11,038 nt of DNA from Chloroflexota bacterium (GTDB lineage Bacteria > Chloroflexota > Anaerolineae > J102), in the NCBI GenBank assembly GCA_003353825.1, contig PIVW01000168.1, positions 1 through 11,038 on the forward strand, given 5' to 3'. Position 1 is the stretch's first letter; every line of letters begins with the position of its first letter. Shown here piece after piece: positions 1 through 7,234 of this stretch. Both the position numbers and the translations under genes were made by a program. The notes beneath the pieces are model-generated. The model was not told the origin of the DNA and ran no database searches. It saw only the letters and a program-made list of their open reading frames with translations.

Positions 1-320
1 TTCGCGTGATACGGATTTTTCCCACACTATATCTAGGCGCTTGACACAACCAGCCACTAGGTGTGGGGGAATCATCAACGGAAATTCGTGATCGTCACGC
101 GAAGTCCCAAAGAGCCATTATAGTAAATCAGGAGATTCAGTATACCGGTAGACCGGGCTGACTCGCAACTCACCTTCCGGCCCGGCAAACTCTCGCGAGA
201 TCTGCCTGCGCGATCCACAAGGCATGGCGCCATTGGCGGCTGAAATGGCGCTAGCCCTCCGACCAGCGGTCGGACGACTAGCGGTCATCCCTCACAATAG
301 TACAATGAGATCTTTTGAGA
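1..320. other. Non-coding stretch downstream of iolN
   Basis: I see no convincing gene here; the open frames on the plus strand lack family-like sequence and mostly run antisense into iolN. The stretch holds several short inverted repeats: a strong one at 249-283 (listed separately), a 6-bp pair at 153-158/180-185, and a 10-bp palindrome TCTCGCGAGA at about 192-201. A 9-bp sequence at 1-9 (TTCGCGTGA) recurs inverted at 95-103. A TTGACA at about 41-46 on the plus strand has no matching -10 at the right distance. It is most likely the 3' flank of the inositol gene run. Confidence 0.5.
249..283 (-). terminator. Stem-loop after iolN, possible terminator
   Basis: A compact hairpin: outer 6-bp arms CGCTAG (249-254) and CTAGCG (278-283), a 3x3 internal loop, inner 7-bp arms TCCGACC (258-264) and GGTCGGA (268-274), and a 3-nt loop. 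It begins 37 nt past the iolN stop codon in the direction of transcription. There is no run of U residues directly after it on the minus strand, so it is not a textbook intrinsic terminator; it may instead protect the 3' end of the mRNA or end transcription with Rho. Confidence 0.4.
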
Positions 321-1460
321 CTAAAAGATATTGCTCTGTCCGATCCTGGGCAGAGCATACACCGGTTTCCAGCCTTCGCTCTGCGGTTCACGCAGATAAG
401 GCTCCATCTCTTCGGCTGTACGCAGAGTCACTTCCTCGACGGGTGGCACGGTTCCGGGCGGAAAAGCTTCACGGATATCCTCGATCAGGATCGTCATGTA
501 ACGCAAGATGGCCGCCAATGGCCGTTTGGCTTTCCAGGCTTCGGCGTCGGCGGCATTGCCCACCACACCCTCCGGCGTAGCGAATATCTCGATGCCAAAG
601 TGTCCCTCGCCTTCCGACCAGCGGCTGGGGCGATGATAAGGATCGACAGAAGTGTCGAAATGGCCCTCGGGCAGGTAGGAGACGCCTTTGGTGTTCACTG
701 CCAGATCCATTTCCACGATCTCGGGGAAGAGATAGAGTCCCAATGAGGTCTCCGCTTCTTCGGCATGGACAAAATTGCTACCGTAGATGCCGCCACGATC
801 ATTGGTGTAGAAGGACTCACGTACAGCGCGATGCCAATCCATCACCCTGAAGATGCCGGGAATCTGGTAGCGCTTCATGAATTGCTGGATCGTCGTCTCC
901 AGCATCCACAGATGGCCGTGATTGTTGATCATGATGATCTTACGAAATCCATCATTCCACAGGCCCAGCATCATGTCGATCAGCATCTCGCGTGAGATCT
1001 CCTCACGTACGGGGGCGGTGCCGGGCATGCCGTAATGGTGGTAGGGGTGCGAACCAAAATTGAGGGGTGGCAGTGAGAGCGCCACCGGAATATCCTGTTT
1101 GAGGAAGTAGCGCCGCACACCTTCGATGATCTGACTGACGAACAGCGTATCGGTGGCGCTGGGCAAATGCATGCCATGGTTCTCGGTGCATCCGATAGGG
1201 ATGAGGATGATATCATTCTTGCGCCGTTCCTCGATAAGCTGGCGGCGGGTCATCATCTGGATATAACTGCCGGGCTTACTCCATTCGACAGGCGGAACAT
1301 TACCCGGTTCCATACCATACTCGGCCAGAATGGCATCGATGGTGGCATCATCGCCCTCAAAGATCTCTTTTTTCATATGGCCGATGCGATTGTCTTCAAA
1401 GATTACAGTGGGATTACTGGAGGGCATCCAGCCTTTGGGCATGTTGCCGTTTGTGCTCAT
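321..1460 (-). CDS. iolN: IolN-like 3-dehydro-scyllo-inosose (diketo-inositol) hydrolase, creatininase family
   Basis: A 379-aa cytoplasmic protein of the creatininase/amidohydrolase family. Seen in the sequence: the family metal-site motif GCTENHGMHLPSATDT at residues 90-105 (E93, H95, D104 as likely metal ligands), a GHG-type motif around NNHGH (179-183), and HAEEAETS (232-239), which corresponds to the usual HAGxxETS. The protein is longer than plain creatininases (about 250-260 aa), with extra N- and C-terminal segments as in the IolN branch. In Thermotoga maritima IolN hydrolyses the ring of the diketo-inositol made by IolM, giving 5-keto-L-gluconate; assignment here rests on the family and on iolG and iolM next door. 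The start is ATG at 1460 with AGGAG (1466-1470) 5 nt upstream of the ATG. It is the last gene of the inositol run, 178 nt after iolG, with a repeat-rich gap between them. The alternative is a creatininase-family hydrolase of another cyclic substrate. Confidence 0.8.
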   Translation of the reverse strand: MSTNGNMPKGWMPSSNPTVIFEDNRIGHMKKEIFEGDDATIDAILAEYGMEPGNVPPVEWSKPGSYIQMMTRRQLIEERRKNDIILIPIGCTENHGMHLPSATDTLFVSQIIEGVRRYFLKQDIPVALSLPPLNFGSHPYHHYGMPGTAPVREEISREMLIDMMLGLWNDGFRKIIMINNHGHLWMLETTIQQFMKRYQIPGIFRVMDWHRAVRESFYTNDRGGIYGSNFVHAEEAETSLGLYLFPEIVEMDLAVNTKGVSYLPEGHFDTSVDPYHRPSRWSEGEGHFGIEIFATPEGVVGNAADAEAWKAKRPLAAILRYMTILIEDIREAFPPGTVPPVEEVTLRTAEEMEPYLREPQSEGWKPVYALPRIGQSNIF

Positions 1461-1499
1461 CGTGGACTCCTGGGGATGGGGTTATTGTTTTTCGGGATG

Positions 1500-1639
1500 G
1501 TACGTTTTGCGTGTTGCTTGGTGCGTGTTGCTTGGTTTGTCTCGTCATGGTGACATGGTGTCAACCTGTACAAGTCGAAAGGCTCGACCCTACTCACATT
1601 GACTGATGATGCGGGGAAAACGGAACACGCAACACGTAC
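1500..1639. repeat. Repeat-rich intergenic element between iolG and iolN
   Basis: The iolG-iolN gap is bounded by an imperfect inverted repeat: 1500-1515 (GTACGTTTTGCGTGTT) against 1624-1639 (AACACGCAACACGTAC), 15 of 16 bases complementary. Inside lie a 14-bp tandem duplication (listed separately) and two small hairpins: 1551-1563 (TGACA/TGTCA, 3-nt loop) and 1574-1588 (GTCGA/TCGAC, 5-nt loop). The right arm runs into the iolG stop codon. The structure resembles a small dispersed palindromic element inserted between two operon genes, or a processing/attenuation structure. Which one cannot be decided from a single copy. Confidence 0.5.
1509..1536. repeat. 14-bp tandem duplication
   Basis: GCGTGTTGCTTGGT occurs twice back to back, at 1509-1522 and 1523-1536, identical in both copies. 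The GTGTTGC motif is also part of the larger inverted repeat of this gap. Confidence 0.85.
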
Positions 1640-2661
1640 TATGCCGACGCAACAATCTCGCTTAACTTGACCGGCCTGTTCTCATCGTATGATTTTTTGG
1701 CCGCATAGCCCATGATCACCGGTACCCGACCATCGTTTCCGGTCACGGGTGGCGTACGATCTTGCATAACGCAGGCAACGAATTCCTGCATTTCAACGAG
1801 GTATGATTCGGTGTAACGTTCGACAAAAAAGAAGAGGGGTAAGGCGCCATGCATGCCCTTGTTATCACCGATGATGGCGGTGTTGGGCTTGTCGTTGGAA
1901 ACGATGATAACTCCCTCCGAACCGAATACCTCGACGCGTTGGTCATAACCGTAGACTGCTTTTCGGCTGTTATCGATGCTACCGAGCGCGCCCGACTGAT
2001 ATCGCAAAGTAATCAGCGCCGTATCGATATCGCCAGCTTCGCCGATTGCAGGATCGACCCTGACGCCACCCGTTGCATATATCTCATCCACCTCGTCACC
2101 AAGTAGAAAACGGGCCATATCGAAATCATGGATGGTCTGGTCTAGAAAAATGCCACCTGACATCTCGATATAGCTGATCGGTGGGGGCTCAGGATCGCGG
2201 CTGGTGATACGAACGATGTGGGGATCACCGATCCGTCCCTCGGCTACCAACTCCTGAACCTGGCGAAAATTATGATCGAATCGGCGGTTGAATCCGATCT
2301 GCAATTTGACGCCGCCAGACCGTACAGCCACAAGCGCCCGATCCACCTCTTTGAGATCGAGATGGATCGGCTTCTCGCAGAAGATCTGTTTCCCCGTCTC
2401 AGCGCTCTCGACTATCATTTGAGCGTGGGTATCAGTGCTGGAACAGATTACGACCGCGTCGATCGCGGGATCTTCCAGAATGCGGCGATGATCCTGATAA
2501 ACAGCTGGCACCTGATAATCGACAGCTAATTGTTCAGCAGGTTCCAGGATGATATCTGATACTGCCACCAGGTTGGCTTGGGGAATGCGGAATGCCAGAT
2601 TTTCAGCATGTACGCGGCCGATACGTCCGGCGCCGATCAGGCCGACATTGAGTTCGCTCAT
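1639..2661 (-). CDS. iolG: Inositol 2-dehydrogenase (Gfo/Idh/MocA family)
   Basis: A 340-aa NAD-dependent dehydrogenase that oxidises myo-inositol to 2-keto-myo-inositol (scyllo-inosose), the first step of inositol breakdown in the cytoplasm. Seen: an N-terminal Rossmann motif VGLIGAGRIG (6-15), the family motif CEKPIHLD (95-102) with K97, the segment GFNRRFDHNF (123-132), and SGGIFLDQTIHDFDMARF (168-185), where D174 and H178 correspond to the catalytic Asp and His of Bacillus subtilis IolG. The later segment SIDNSRKAVYGYDQRVEVFG is also characteristic of the inositol dehydrogenase branch. Length is normal for the family. The start is ATG at 2661, preceded by a purine-rich AAGGGGGA. It follows iolM after 18 nt, so the two are very probably co-transcribed. 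Confidence 0.9.
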   Translation of the reverse strand: MSELNVGLIGAGRIGRVHAENLAFRIPQANLVAVSDIILEPAEQLAVDYQVPAVYQDHRRILEDPAIDAVVICSSTDTHAQMIVESAETGKQIFCEKPIHLDLKEVDRALVAVRSGGVKLQIGFNRRFDHNFRQVQELVAEGRIGDPHIVRITSRDPEPPPISYIEMSGGIFLDQTIHDFDMARFLLGDEVDEIYATGGVRVDPAIGEAGDIDTALITLRYQSGALGSIDNSRKAVYGYDQRVEVFGSEGVIIVSNDKPNTAIIGDNKGMHGALPLFFFVERYTESYLVEMQEFVACVMQDRTPPVTGNDGRVPVIMGYAAKKSYDENRPVKLSEIVASA

Positions 2662-2679
2662 CTATCTAAATCCCCCTTA

Positions 2680-3843
2680 CTACCCGTTCTTCTGGGGCTT
2701 GACCATGATCTTGCCATCTGCACGCTCAGTCGATTTGGCGATAGCCGCGACGGCATCATCCAGGGCATAGCGAGCGGTGATCATGGGACTGAGATTGAGA
2801 CGTCCAGATGCCACCATGCGCACGACATTGGGGAAGGTCTCGTGGCCCGAGTGCCCCTGGGCGCCGTACAATTGGGCGCGGCGCACCTGGAAAGTTTCCA
2901 GATACATCGGCACTTTCTGGGCGGCGCGGCCGATCTGCACGATCTTTCCGTTGATGGCCATCGCTTTTTCCATCTCGGGCACAGTCAGATGAGGCGCACC
3001 TGCCGCTTCCACATGAAAATCGAAACCAGCGCCTTTGCTCAATTCGTTGAGCAATTCATGGGGACTGACTTCGCGCGGATCGTACACATAATCAGCACCT
3101 AACTGTTTGGCGATTTCGAGGCGCTGCGGTGAGATATCGAAGCCGATGATCATACCGGCGCCAGCAGCTTCGGCGAGCCCAACCGCCGCCAGACCGATGG
3201 GCCCAAGCCCAAATACACTGACGAAATGGCCCGGGCGGAAACCTTCCCCTCGCTCGAACATGGCGTTGTACGAGACCGAGGTCGGTTCCGACAGCGCCGC
3301 TACTTCGACACCCAGATCTTCGCCAAAGCGCTCTAGGATGGAATCCACCTTCCAGCAGAACTTCTCATCCACAGCCAGATATTTAGAAAATGCGCCGGGG
3401 ATCGTAAAGCCGATCTCTTCGAGCTTGAGACAATGGTTGGGGTAACCATTACGGCAGGCACTACAACGCCCGCACCAGATCATCTCCTCGACAGTGACGT
3501 AATCCCCAACGTTAAGGGTCTCGACCTCTCTTCCTTTCTCTACGACCTTGCCGCAGAACTCATGACCCAAAATGGTGGGGAACTTGGTGAGGCCGGGATA
3601 GAGAATATAATTTTCGTCATCGGTCTCATAGAAGTGCATGTCGGATCCGCACACCCCGCAAGCCTGGATGTCCAGGAGTACATCTTGCGGTCCCACATCA
3701 GGGTCCGGCCATTCTCGCACTTCCAGGTTTGGGTTATGCCATATACTGTTGCCGGTAATGGCCTTGCCGGTTTCTTTCTCCCAGTCGCTAACAGTATAGT
3801 CTGCTTTGGGGTCCCAGGTTGCGTCAAGCACTAAGCCTTTCAT
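2680..3843 (-). CDS. iolM: IolM-like scyllo-inosose 3-dehydrogenase, zinc-dependent alcohol dehydrogenase family
   Basis: A 387-aa medium-chain Zn-dependent dehydrogenase. Seen: CGVCGSDMH (62-70) with the catalytic Zn ligand C65, GHE (93-95) with H94, four cysteines of the structural Zn site at C124, C127, C130 and C138, E186 as a possible further ligand, and the NAD-binding GLGPIG (212-217) followed by D236, which favours NAD over NADP. An extra N-terminal stretch of about 35-40 residues precedes the GroES-like domain. In Thermotoga maritima IolM oxidises 2-keto-myo-inositol to a diketo-inositol. The chosen start is ATG at 3843, with GGAGG at 3853-3857 and 9 nt between; a GTG at 3858 in the same frame overlaps that ribosome-binding site and is unlikely to be used. 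It is the first gene of the iolM-iolG-iolN run, directly behind the promoter and palindrome at 3932-3991. Confidence 0.82.
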   Translation of the reverse strand: MKGLVLDATWDPKADYTVSDWEKETGKAITGNSIWHNPNLEVREWPDPDVGPQDVLLDIQACGVCGSDMHFYETDDENYILYPGLTKFPTILGHEFCGKVVEKGREVETLNVGDYVTVEEMIWCGRCSACRNGYPNHCLKLEEIGFTIPGAFSKYLAVDEKFCWKVDSILERFGEDLGVEVAALSEPTSVSYNAMFERGEGFRPGHFVSVFGLGPIGLAAVGLAEAAGAGMIIGFDISPQRLEIAKQLGADYVYDPREVSPHELLNELSKGAGFDFHVEAAGAPHLTVPEMEKAMAINGKIVQIGRAAQKVPMYLETFQVRRAQLYGAQGHSGHETFPNVVRMVASGRLNLSPMITARYALDDAVAAIAKSTERADGKIMVKPQKNG

Positions 3844-3931
3844 TTTTTTTACCTCCACCGATTGGAGTAGGAATAAATATGAGCGCTCGGCGATTGCGTA
3901 TTAGTAGCGGAGCTCGTCAAAAGTGGGCGGG

Positions 3932-3957
3932 CATGTGAGCACACGTGTGCTCACATG
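3932..3957. promoter_or_regulatory. Perfect 26-bp palindrome, probable LacI-type operator of iolMGN
   Basis: Positions 3932-3944 and 3945-3957 are exact reverse complements. The core TGAGCACACGTGTGCTCA has a central CG, as LacI-family operators do. Relative to the promoter at 3963-3991 it starts at about +1 and extends into the leader, where a bound repressor would block transcription. A 16/18 match to the core lies upstream of the lacI gene at 9646-9663, supporting a protein-binding role. It could also form a stem in RNA, but no U-run follows it. Confidence 0.8.
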
Positions 3958-3962
3958 TCAAA

Positions 3963-3991
3963 AGTGTAACAGCAAATCCATTCCCCGTCAA
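3963..3991 (-). promoter_or_regulatory. Sigma70-like promoter of iolM-iolG-iolN
   Basis: On the minus strand the -35 element is TTGACG (3986-3991, 5 of 6 to consensus). The spacer is exactly 17 nt, and the -10 element is TACACT (3963-3968, 4 of 6). The predicted start of transcription is near 3956-3957, at the edge of the palindromic operator. The promoter begins just 16 nt after the stop codon of the universal stress gene, so iolMGN can be expressed separately from the transporter run. Confidence 0.72.
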
Positions 3992-4007
3992 ACACAAGTG
4001 CTTTTTT

Positions 4008-4448
4008 TTATCGCACAATCAAACATGATACACTGCTGATGTTGGTCAACTTGCGGGCAACACTGCCCATTAAATGAGGCTGTGTCTCCAGACCTTGCGC
4101 GCCGAGTACGATGAGATCGATGTCATTTTCGTTAGCGTAATTAGCGATGGTTCTGGCCGGATCACCGATCGAATATGAGGAATCGATGTCGCTCAACCCC
4201 TGTGTTTCGCATACAGTTCTGGCATTCTCCAGGATGATCTCGGCAGAATCTTCCAACAATTCCCTGCGAGACTCAGTGATCTCGCCCTTGGCCATCATCT
4301 CGATAATCTCACGGGGGGGCGCCAGGTTGCGGATGACGTGCAACAAAAATACCTTGGCATGATAGTGGCTTGCCATATCTGCAACCACTGCAACCGCTCG
4401 ATTCGCCGGTTTGGAACCATCGACCGGCACGAGAATCCTCTGATACAT
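4008..4448 (-). CDS. Universal stress protein (UspA family)
   Basis: A 146-aa single-domain cytoplasmic Usp protein. Seen: the N-terminal strand RILVPVDGS with D10, which usually touches the adenine nucleotide, and a C-terminal GAQG...GS motif (G116, G119, G128, S129) ending in the strand CLIVR. The spacing is G-2X-G-8X-G-S, one residue shorter than the common ATP-binding G-2X-G-9X-G-S/T, so nucleotide binding is likely but not certain. ATG at 4448 is preferred over an in-frame TTG at 4454; AAGGAG lies at 4460-4465. It starts 2 nt after the stop of the HExxH protein gene and ends the transporter run. Its role is unknown; Usp proteins next to transporters are often thought to sense energy state or modulate the transporter, which is only inference here. 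Confidence 0.85.
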   Translation of the reverse strand: MYQRILVPVDGSKPANRAVAVVADMASHYHAKVFLLHVIRNLAPPREIIEMMAKGEITESRRELLEDSAEIILENARTVCETQGLSDIDSSYSIGDPARTIANYANENDIDLIVLGAQGLETQPHLMGSVARKLTNISSVSCLIVR

Positions 4449-4450
4449 AG

Positions 4451-5101
4451 TCAATCACTCTCCTTTACATAGGGTAGAACAGCATTACCGCCCTGAGACC
4501 AGGTACGGATGACCCCAACAGCTTCGCCAGTCACGCGCACCTGGGTGGGAATCGGGCGCTGGCCTAACACGTGCTCGATAGCCGCCTCAGCGAAGTGCTC
4601 AGAGGGGATATCAGCCCAGTCATCGGAGGATAGCGGTGCTGAGAGGGCATCAGGTCGCCAGTCCCTTCCGGGAGGAAAATCTTGCGCCGCTAAAAACCCT
4701 GCTCGTAGCGCCTTGTGCTCTTCACATTGAAACTCGACGTGATGCGCCCATTCGTGAATCAGGGCGCCTTGCAACATAGCAGGCGTGCCAGGAACACGTA
4801 TGGTCACTTTGGCGCTCTGCGGATCGTAGGCTGCCCGGCTATCGAGCGCATGAGATACTTGCAGATGAACATTACCAAAGCAATCAGTTCTGGCAGGGAA
4901 AGCTGCTAAGAATGCATTCCAGGTGTCCTCGGCCAGCACATGTAAATCCGCGGCAACTGAGTCATCTATCACAAGCGCAGGAAATGTTGATTTTTCCATC
5001 GCAGCCACTTGGCAACCTGCTGAAACCGTGGCCGCTATGGCCATGATCGCAAACAGGGCCGTAAGGTGATGGCGGTAACGACTGTTAGTTATTGCCCGCA
5101 T
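4451..5101 (-). CDS. Predicted exported HExxH zinc-metalloprotease-like protein, unknown function
   Basis: I do not recognise a named family for this 216-aa protein. Seen: a basic N-terminus, a hydrophobic stretch at about 13-29 and Cys30 in VSAGC, suggesting a signal peptide and possibly lipid attachment (the -3 residue is Ser, so the lipobox is imperfect). HEWAHH at 116-121 gives a gluzincin-type HExxH with H116, E117 and H120. [11 protein letters not shown] at about 166-176 offers E168 or E172 as a third zinc ligand. Beyond the N-terminus there are two cysteines (C74, C126). The gene starts at ATG 5101 inside the end of the ABC ATPase gene (17-nt overlap) and ends 2 nt before the usp start, so it is firmly within the transporter run. 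It may act outside the membrane on a protein or peptide near the transporter; catalytic activity is inferred only from the motif. Confidence 0.75.
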   Translation of the reverse strand: MRAITNSRYRHHLTALFAIMAIAATVSAGCQVAAMEKSTFPALVIDDSVAADLHVLAEDTWNAFLAAFPARTDCFGNVHLQVSHALDSRAAYDPQSAKVTIRVPGTPAMLQGALIHEWAHHVEFQCEEHKALRAGFLAAQDFPPGRDWRPDALSAPLSSDDWADIPSEHFAEAAIEHVLGQRPIPTQVRVTGEAVGVIRTWSQGGNAVLPYVKESD

Positions 5102-5951
5102 CTTCTTCTAGCGATTTAGCTACCTGGTGCTCGAGAGCGGCTGCTCTTTCATCCTGACCAGCGTCCACGTTCACCAACATATCTAGCTCATGGCTCAGTG
5201 CTTCAAGCTCATCCGCGCCCGACATGCTGCGGATCATTTCCTCGCGCGTGATCTCATCCCTGGACCAAATACCGAGGGTTTTACCACGTTTGAGGATAAT
5301 GAAACGATCGCCTACAGCGTAAGCATGGTGAGGATTGTGAGTGATGAAGATGACGCCGAGGTTGCGCGCCTTGGCCTGGGCGATGTAACGCAGCACGGTG
5401 CCTGCCTGTTTCACGCCCAGCGCCGCGGTCGGCTCATCGAGAATCAGGGCTTTGGCGCCGAAGTAAACCGCGCGGGCAATGGCTATCGATTGTCGCTCGC
5501 CGCCGGACATGGTGCCAACAGGCTGATCAGGGTCCCGGATGTCGATACCCATCTTACCCAGTTCTTCTTGCACAGTCTGTTTGGCAAAGTCGATATCATA
5601 ACGCCGGAATGGCCCCCAGCCCTTTTCGGGTTCAGAACCCAGGAAGAAGTTGCGCCACACGGGCATAAGCGGGATCAAAGAGAGGTCTTGGTAGACTGTA
5701 GCAATGCCCATATTTAACGCCTGGCGCGGAGAAGATAGCGTTGTAGACTGACCTTCGAAGAAATAATCCCCGTCTGTCTGCTGGTGGACACCTGATAGTA
5801 TCTTAATCAGTGTGGATTTCCCTGCACCATTGTCACCGAGAAGGCATGTCACTTCACCGCTATAGACCTTGGCAGACACATCACTGAGAGCGATGACACT
5901 GCCAAACATCTTGGTAATATTATGTACTTCAAGAATGGGTTCGGTCATCAT
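5085..5951 (-). CDS. Sugar ABC transporter ATP-binding protein (CUT2 family, single ATPase domain)
   Basis: A 288-aa ATPase that would power import through the neighbouring permease on the inner face of the membrane. Seen: Walker [10 protein letters not shown] (39-47), Q-loop Q88, signature MSGGERQ (148-154), Walker B LILDEP (169-174) with E173, and switch H205. RbsA/MglA/AraG proteins have two ATPase domains in about 500 aa; this one has only one, like FrcA, so it presumably works as a homodimer. After about residue 240 comes an acidic, probably helical tail of ~45 residues. ATG 5951 overlaps the permease stop codon (ATGA), indicating translational coupling. The substrate is inferred from the cluster to be inositol or a related polyol. 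Confidence 0.9.
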   Translation of the reverse strand: MMTEPILEVHNITKMFGSVIALSDVSAKVYSGEVTCLLGDNGAGKSTLIKILSGVHQQTDGDYFFEGQSTTLSSPRQALNMGIATVYQDLSLIPLMPVWRNFFLGSEPEKGWGPFRRYDIDFAKQTVQEELGKMGIDIRDPDQPVGTMSGGERQSIAIARAVYFGAKALILDEPTAALGVKQAGTVLRYIAQAKARNLGVIFITHNPHHAYAVGDRFIILKRGKTLGIWSRDEITREEMIRSMSGADELEALSHELDMLVNVDAGQDERAAALEHQVAKSLEEDAGNN

Positions 5952-7036
5952 GATGCATCCTCGCCGCTGCTGGTCTTGGCCACGGCGGCCGTTACGGCTT
6001 CTGCCCGCTTTCGTGTGAAGTTATTGACGACGACGGCCACCAACAGCATGACGCCCAAGAATGAGAAAAACCAATCTGTATCCCAACCGGCGAAAACGAT
6101 ACCTACACGCACCATGCCGAAGATGAGTGCGCCAAGGGAAGCGCCTATAGCCGATCCATATCCACCGGTTAGCAAGCATCCACCAATCACGGCGGCGATG
6201 ATGTAAATAAACTCCTGGCCGATGCCTTGGCTGGCAACTGCCGAACGCAAGCGAAGATCATTCATCATACCCACCATCCACGCAGCTGATGCCGTCGTCA
6301 TGAATAGTGCGATCTTAACACGGTGGGAAGGTACACCGACATTTCGGGCCGCTTCGGCATCACCACCGGTGGCGAAGATCCAGCTTCCATACTTGGTGCG
6401 TAGCAGCAACCAACTTGCGACCACCGTGATCAATATCCACCAGATAATCGAAGTCCTGAAATCAACGCCAAATATGCTGATCTCGGTGTTAAACAGAGTC
6501 CGAGCGACAAAAAACCCAGCCGATTCGTCGATCCCCGACACGCGTACCTGATTTGTGACCAAACGCGTGACACCGACGTTGGCGCCCCGCAGGATGAAAA
6601 AGGTGGCTAGCGTGACGATAAAGCTAGGCAATCCGGTCTTGATAACCAGCAAACCATTGAGATAACCGACGATAAGCGCAAAAATGAGTGCGGCCAACAT
6701 CGCCACCCAGATATTGAGATCCAGCATAGTAGCGAGCAAGCCAGCGATAATGCCTGTAGTACCTGTCATCACACCTGCCGACAGATCGAATTCGCCGCTA
6801 ATCATAAGTAGCGCCACAGCTACCGCCATTATGCCTAACGTCGATGAAGAATCGAGGATACGGGCCACGCCGTTGAGCGTCAACCAGTTTTCGGGTGCAA
6901 CGATAGCAAAGAACACCCAGACAACAAGCGCCCCGATCAACGCCCCCACTTCGGGCCGCCTAAAAAACGATCTGATAAAGCCAAGCTCAGCTACGCGCTC
7001 ATCAGATCCAGGAGTGGTAGACACCTTAGTCGCCAT
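5948..7036 (-). CDS. Sugar ABC transporter permease (RbsC/CUT2 family)
   Basis: A 362-aa polytopic inner-membrane protein with about nine to ten hydrophobic segments between residues 30 and 340. Family signatures seen: GEFDLSAG (81-88), matching the GxxDLSVG segment of RbsC-type permeases; [17 protein letters not shown] (135-151); a cytoplasmic loop [12 protein letters not shown] (224-235) that corresponds to the ATPase-contacting loop; and [15 protein letters not shown] (281-295). Length is slightly above the usual ~320-340 owing to a longer N-terminal tail. The start is ATG 7036 with AGGAGG at 7044-7049, 7 nt away. It follows the substrate-binding protein gene across a gap with two stem-loops and overlaps the ATPase gene by 4 nt. 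It would form the channel for a pentose, hexose or inositol substrate; inositol is favoured by the neighbours. Confidence 0.92.
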   Translation of the reverse strand: MATKVSTTPGSDERVAELGFIRSFFRRPEVGALIGALVVWVFFAIVAPENWLTLNGVARILDSSSTLGIMAVAVALLMISGEFDLSAGVMTGTTGIIAGLLATMLDLNIWVAMLAALIFALIVGYLNGLLVIKTGLPSFIVTLATFFILRGANVGVTRLVTNQVRVSGIDESAGFFVARTLFNTEISIFGVDFRTSIIWWILITVVASWLLLRTKYGSWIFATGGDAEAARNVGVPSHRVKIALFMTTASAAWMVGMMNDLRLRSAVASQGIGQEFIYIIAAVIGGCLLTGGYGSAIGASLGALIFGMVRVGIVFAGWDTDWFFSFLGVMLLVAVVVNNFTRKRAEAVTAAVAKTSSGEDAS

Positions 7037-7093
7037 AGTTCAACCTCCTAAAATTAGAGGGCGGATGATTATCCCACCTTGACAAAACAAGGA

Positions 7094-7135
7094 TATGGAT
7101 GCGGGTGACTTAGAAATGCCATTCCCGCATCCATA
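7094..7135 (-). promoter_or_regulatory. Second stem-loop between binding-protein and permease genes
   Basis: Perfect 12-bp arms TATGGATGCGGG (7094-7105) and CCCGCATCCATA (7124-7135) with an 18-nt loop. On the minus strand it is followed by a weak T-rich stretch (CCTTGTTTTG), which itself sits in a small CCTTG/CAAGG hairpin. It may partly end transcription or protect the upstream mRNA, so that more binding protein than permease is made. Confidence 0.65.
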
Positions 7136-7152
7136 CCATGTCATTGCAACGA

Positions 7153-7231
7153 CTTAGGACTGAGAATTCAATAATATGCGGAACTACGTCCTAAATCGAG
7201 TGTAGACTTCCGCATATTACTCAGTCCTAAG
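7153..7231 (-). promoter_or_regulatory. Long stem-loop just after the binding-protein gene
   Basis: The left arm is CTTAGGACTGAG (7153-7164) plus TAATATGCGGAA (7172-7183). It pairs exactly with 7208-7231, apart from a 7-nt bulge (7165-7171), giving 24 bp in two 12-bp blocks. The apical loop can add a CTAC/GTAG pair. It starts 3 nt after the binding-protein stop codon in the direction of transcription, the classic site for a 3'-stabilising or attenuating hairpin in sugar ABC operons. Confidence 0.7.
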
Positions 7232-7234
7232 ACC

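Noticed and set aside
41..70. Plus-strand promoter starting at TTGACA (41-46)
   Set aside because: No -10-like hexamer lies 16-18 nt downstream, and there is no plus-strand gene to serve.
224..746. Plus-strand open frames at the left end
   Set aside because: They largely run antisense through iolN, have no recognisable domain and an odd composition; typical shadow frames of a GC-rich gene.
3844..3858. In-frame GTG at 3858 as the iolM start
   Set aside because: It overlaps the GGAGG that serves ATG 3843, and the family sequence begins at the ATG.
3932..3957. Palindrome as an intrinsic terminator of the usp gene
   Set aside because: No U-run follows it on the minus strand, and it lies at +1 of a good promoter with a second copy near lacI, so an operator explains it better.
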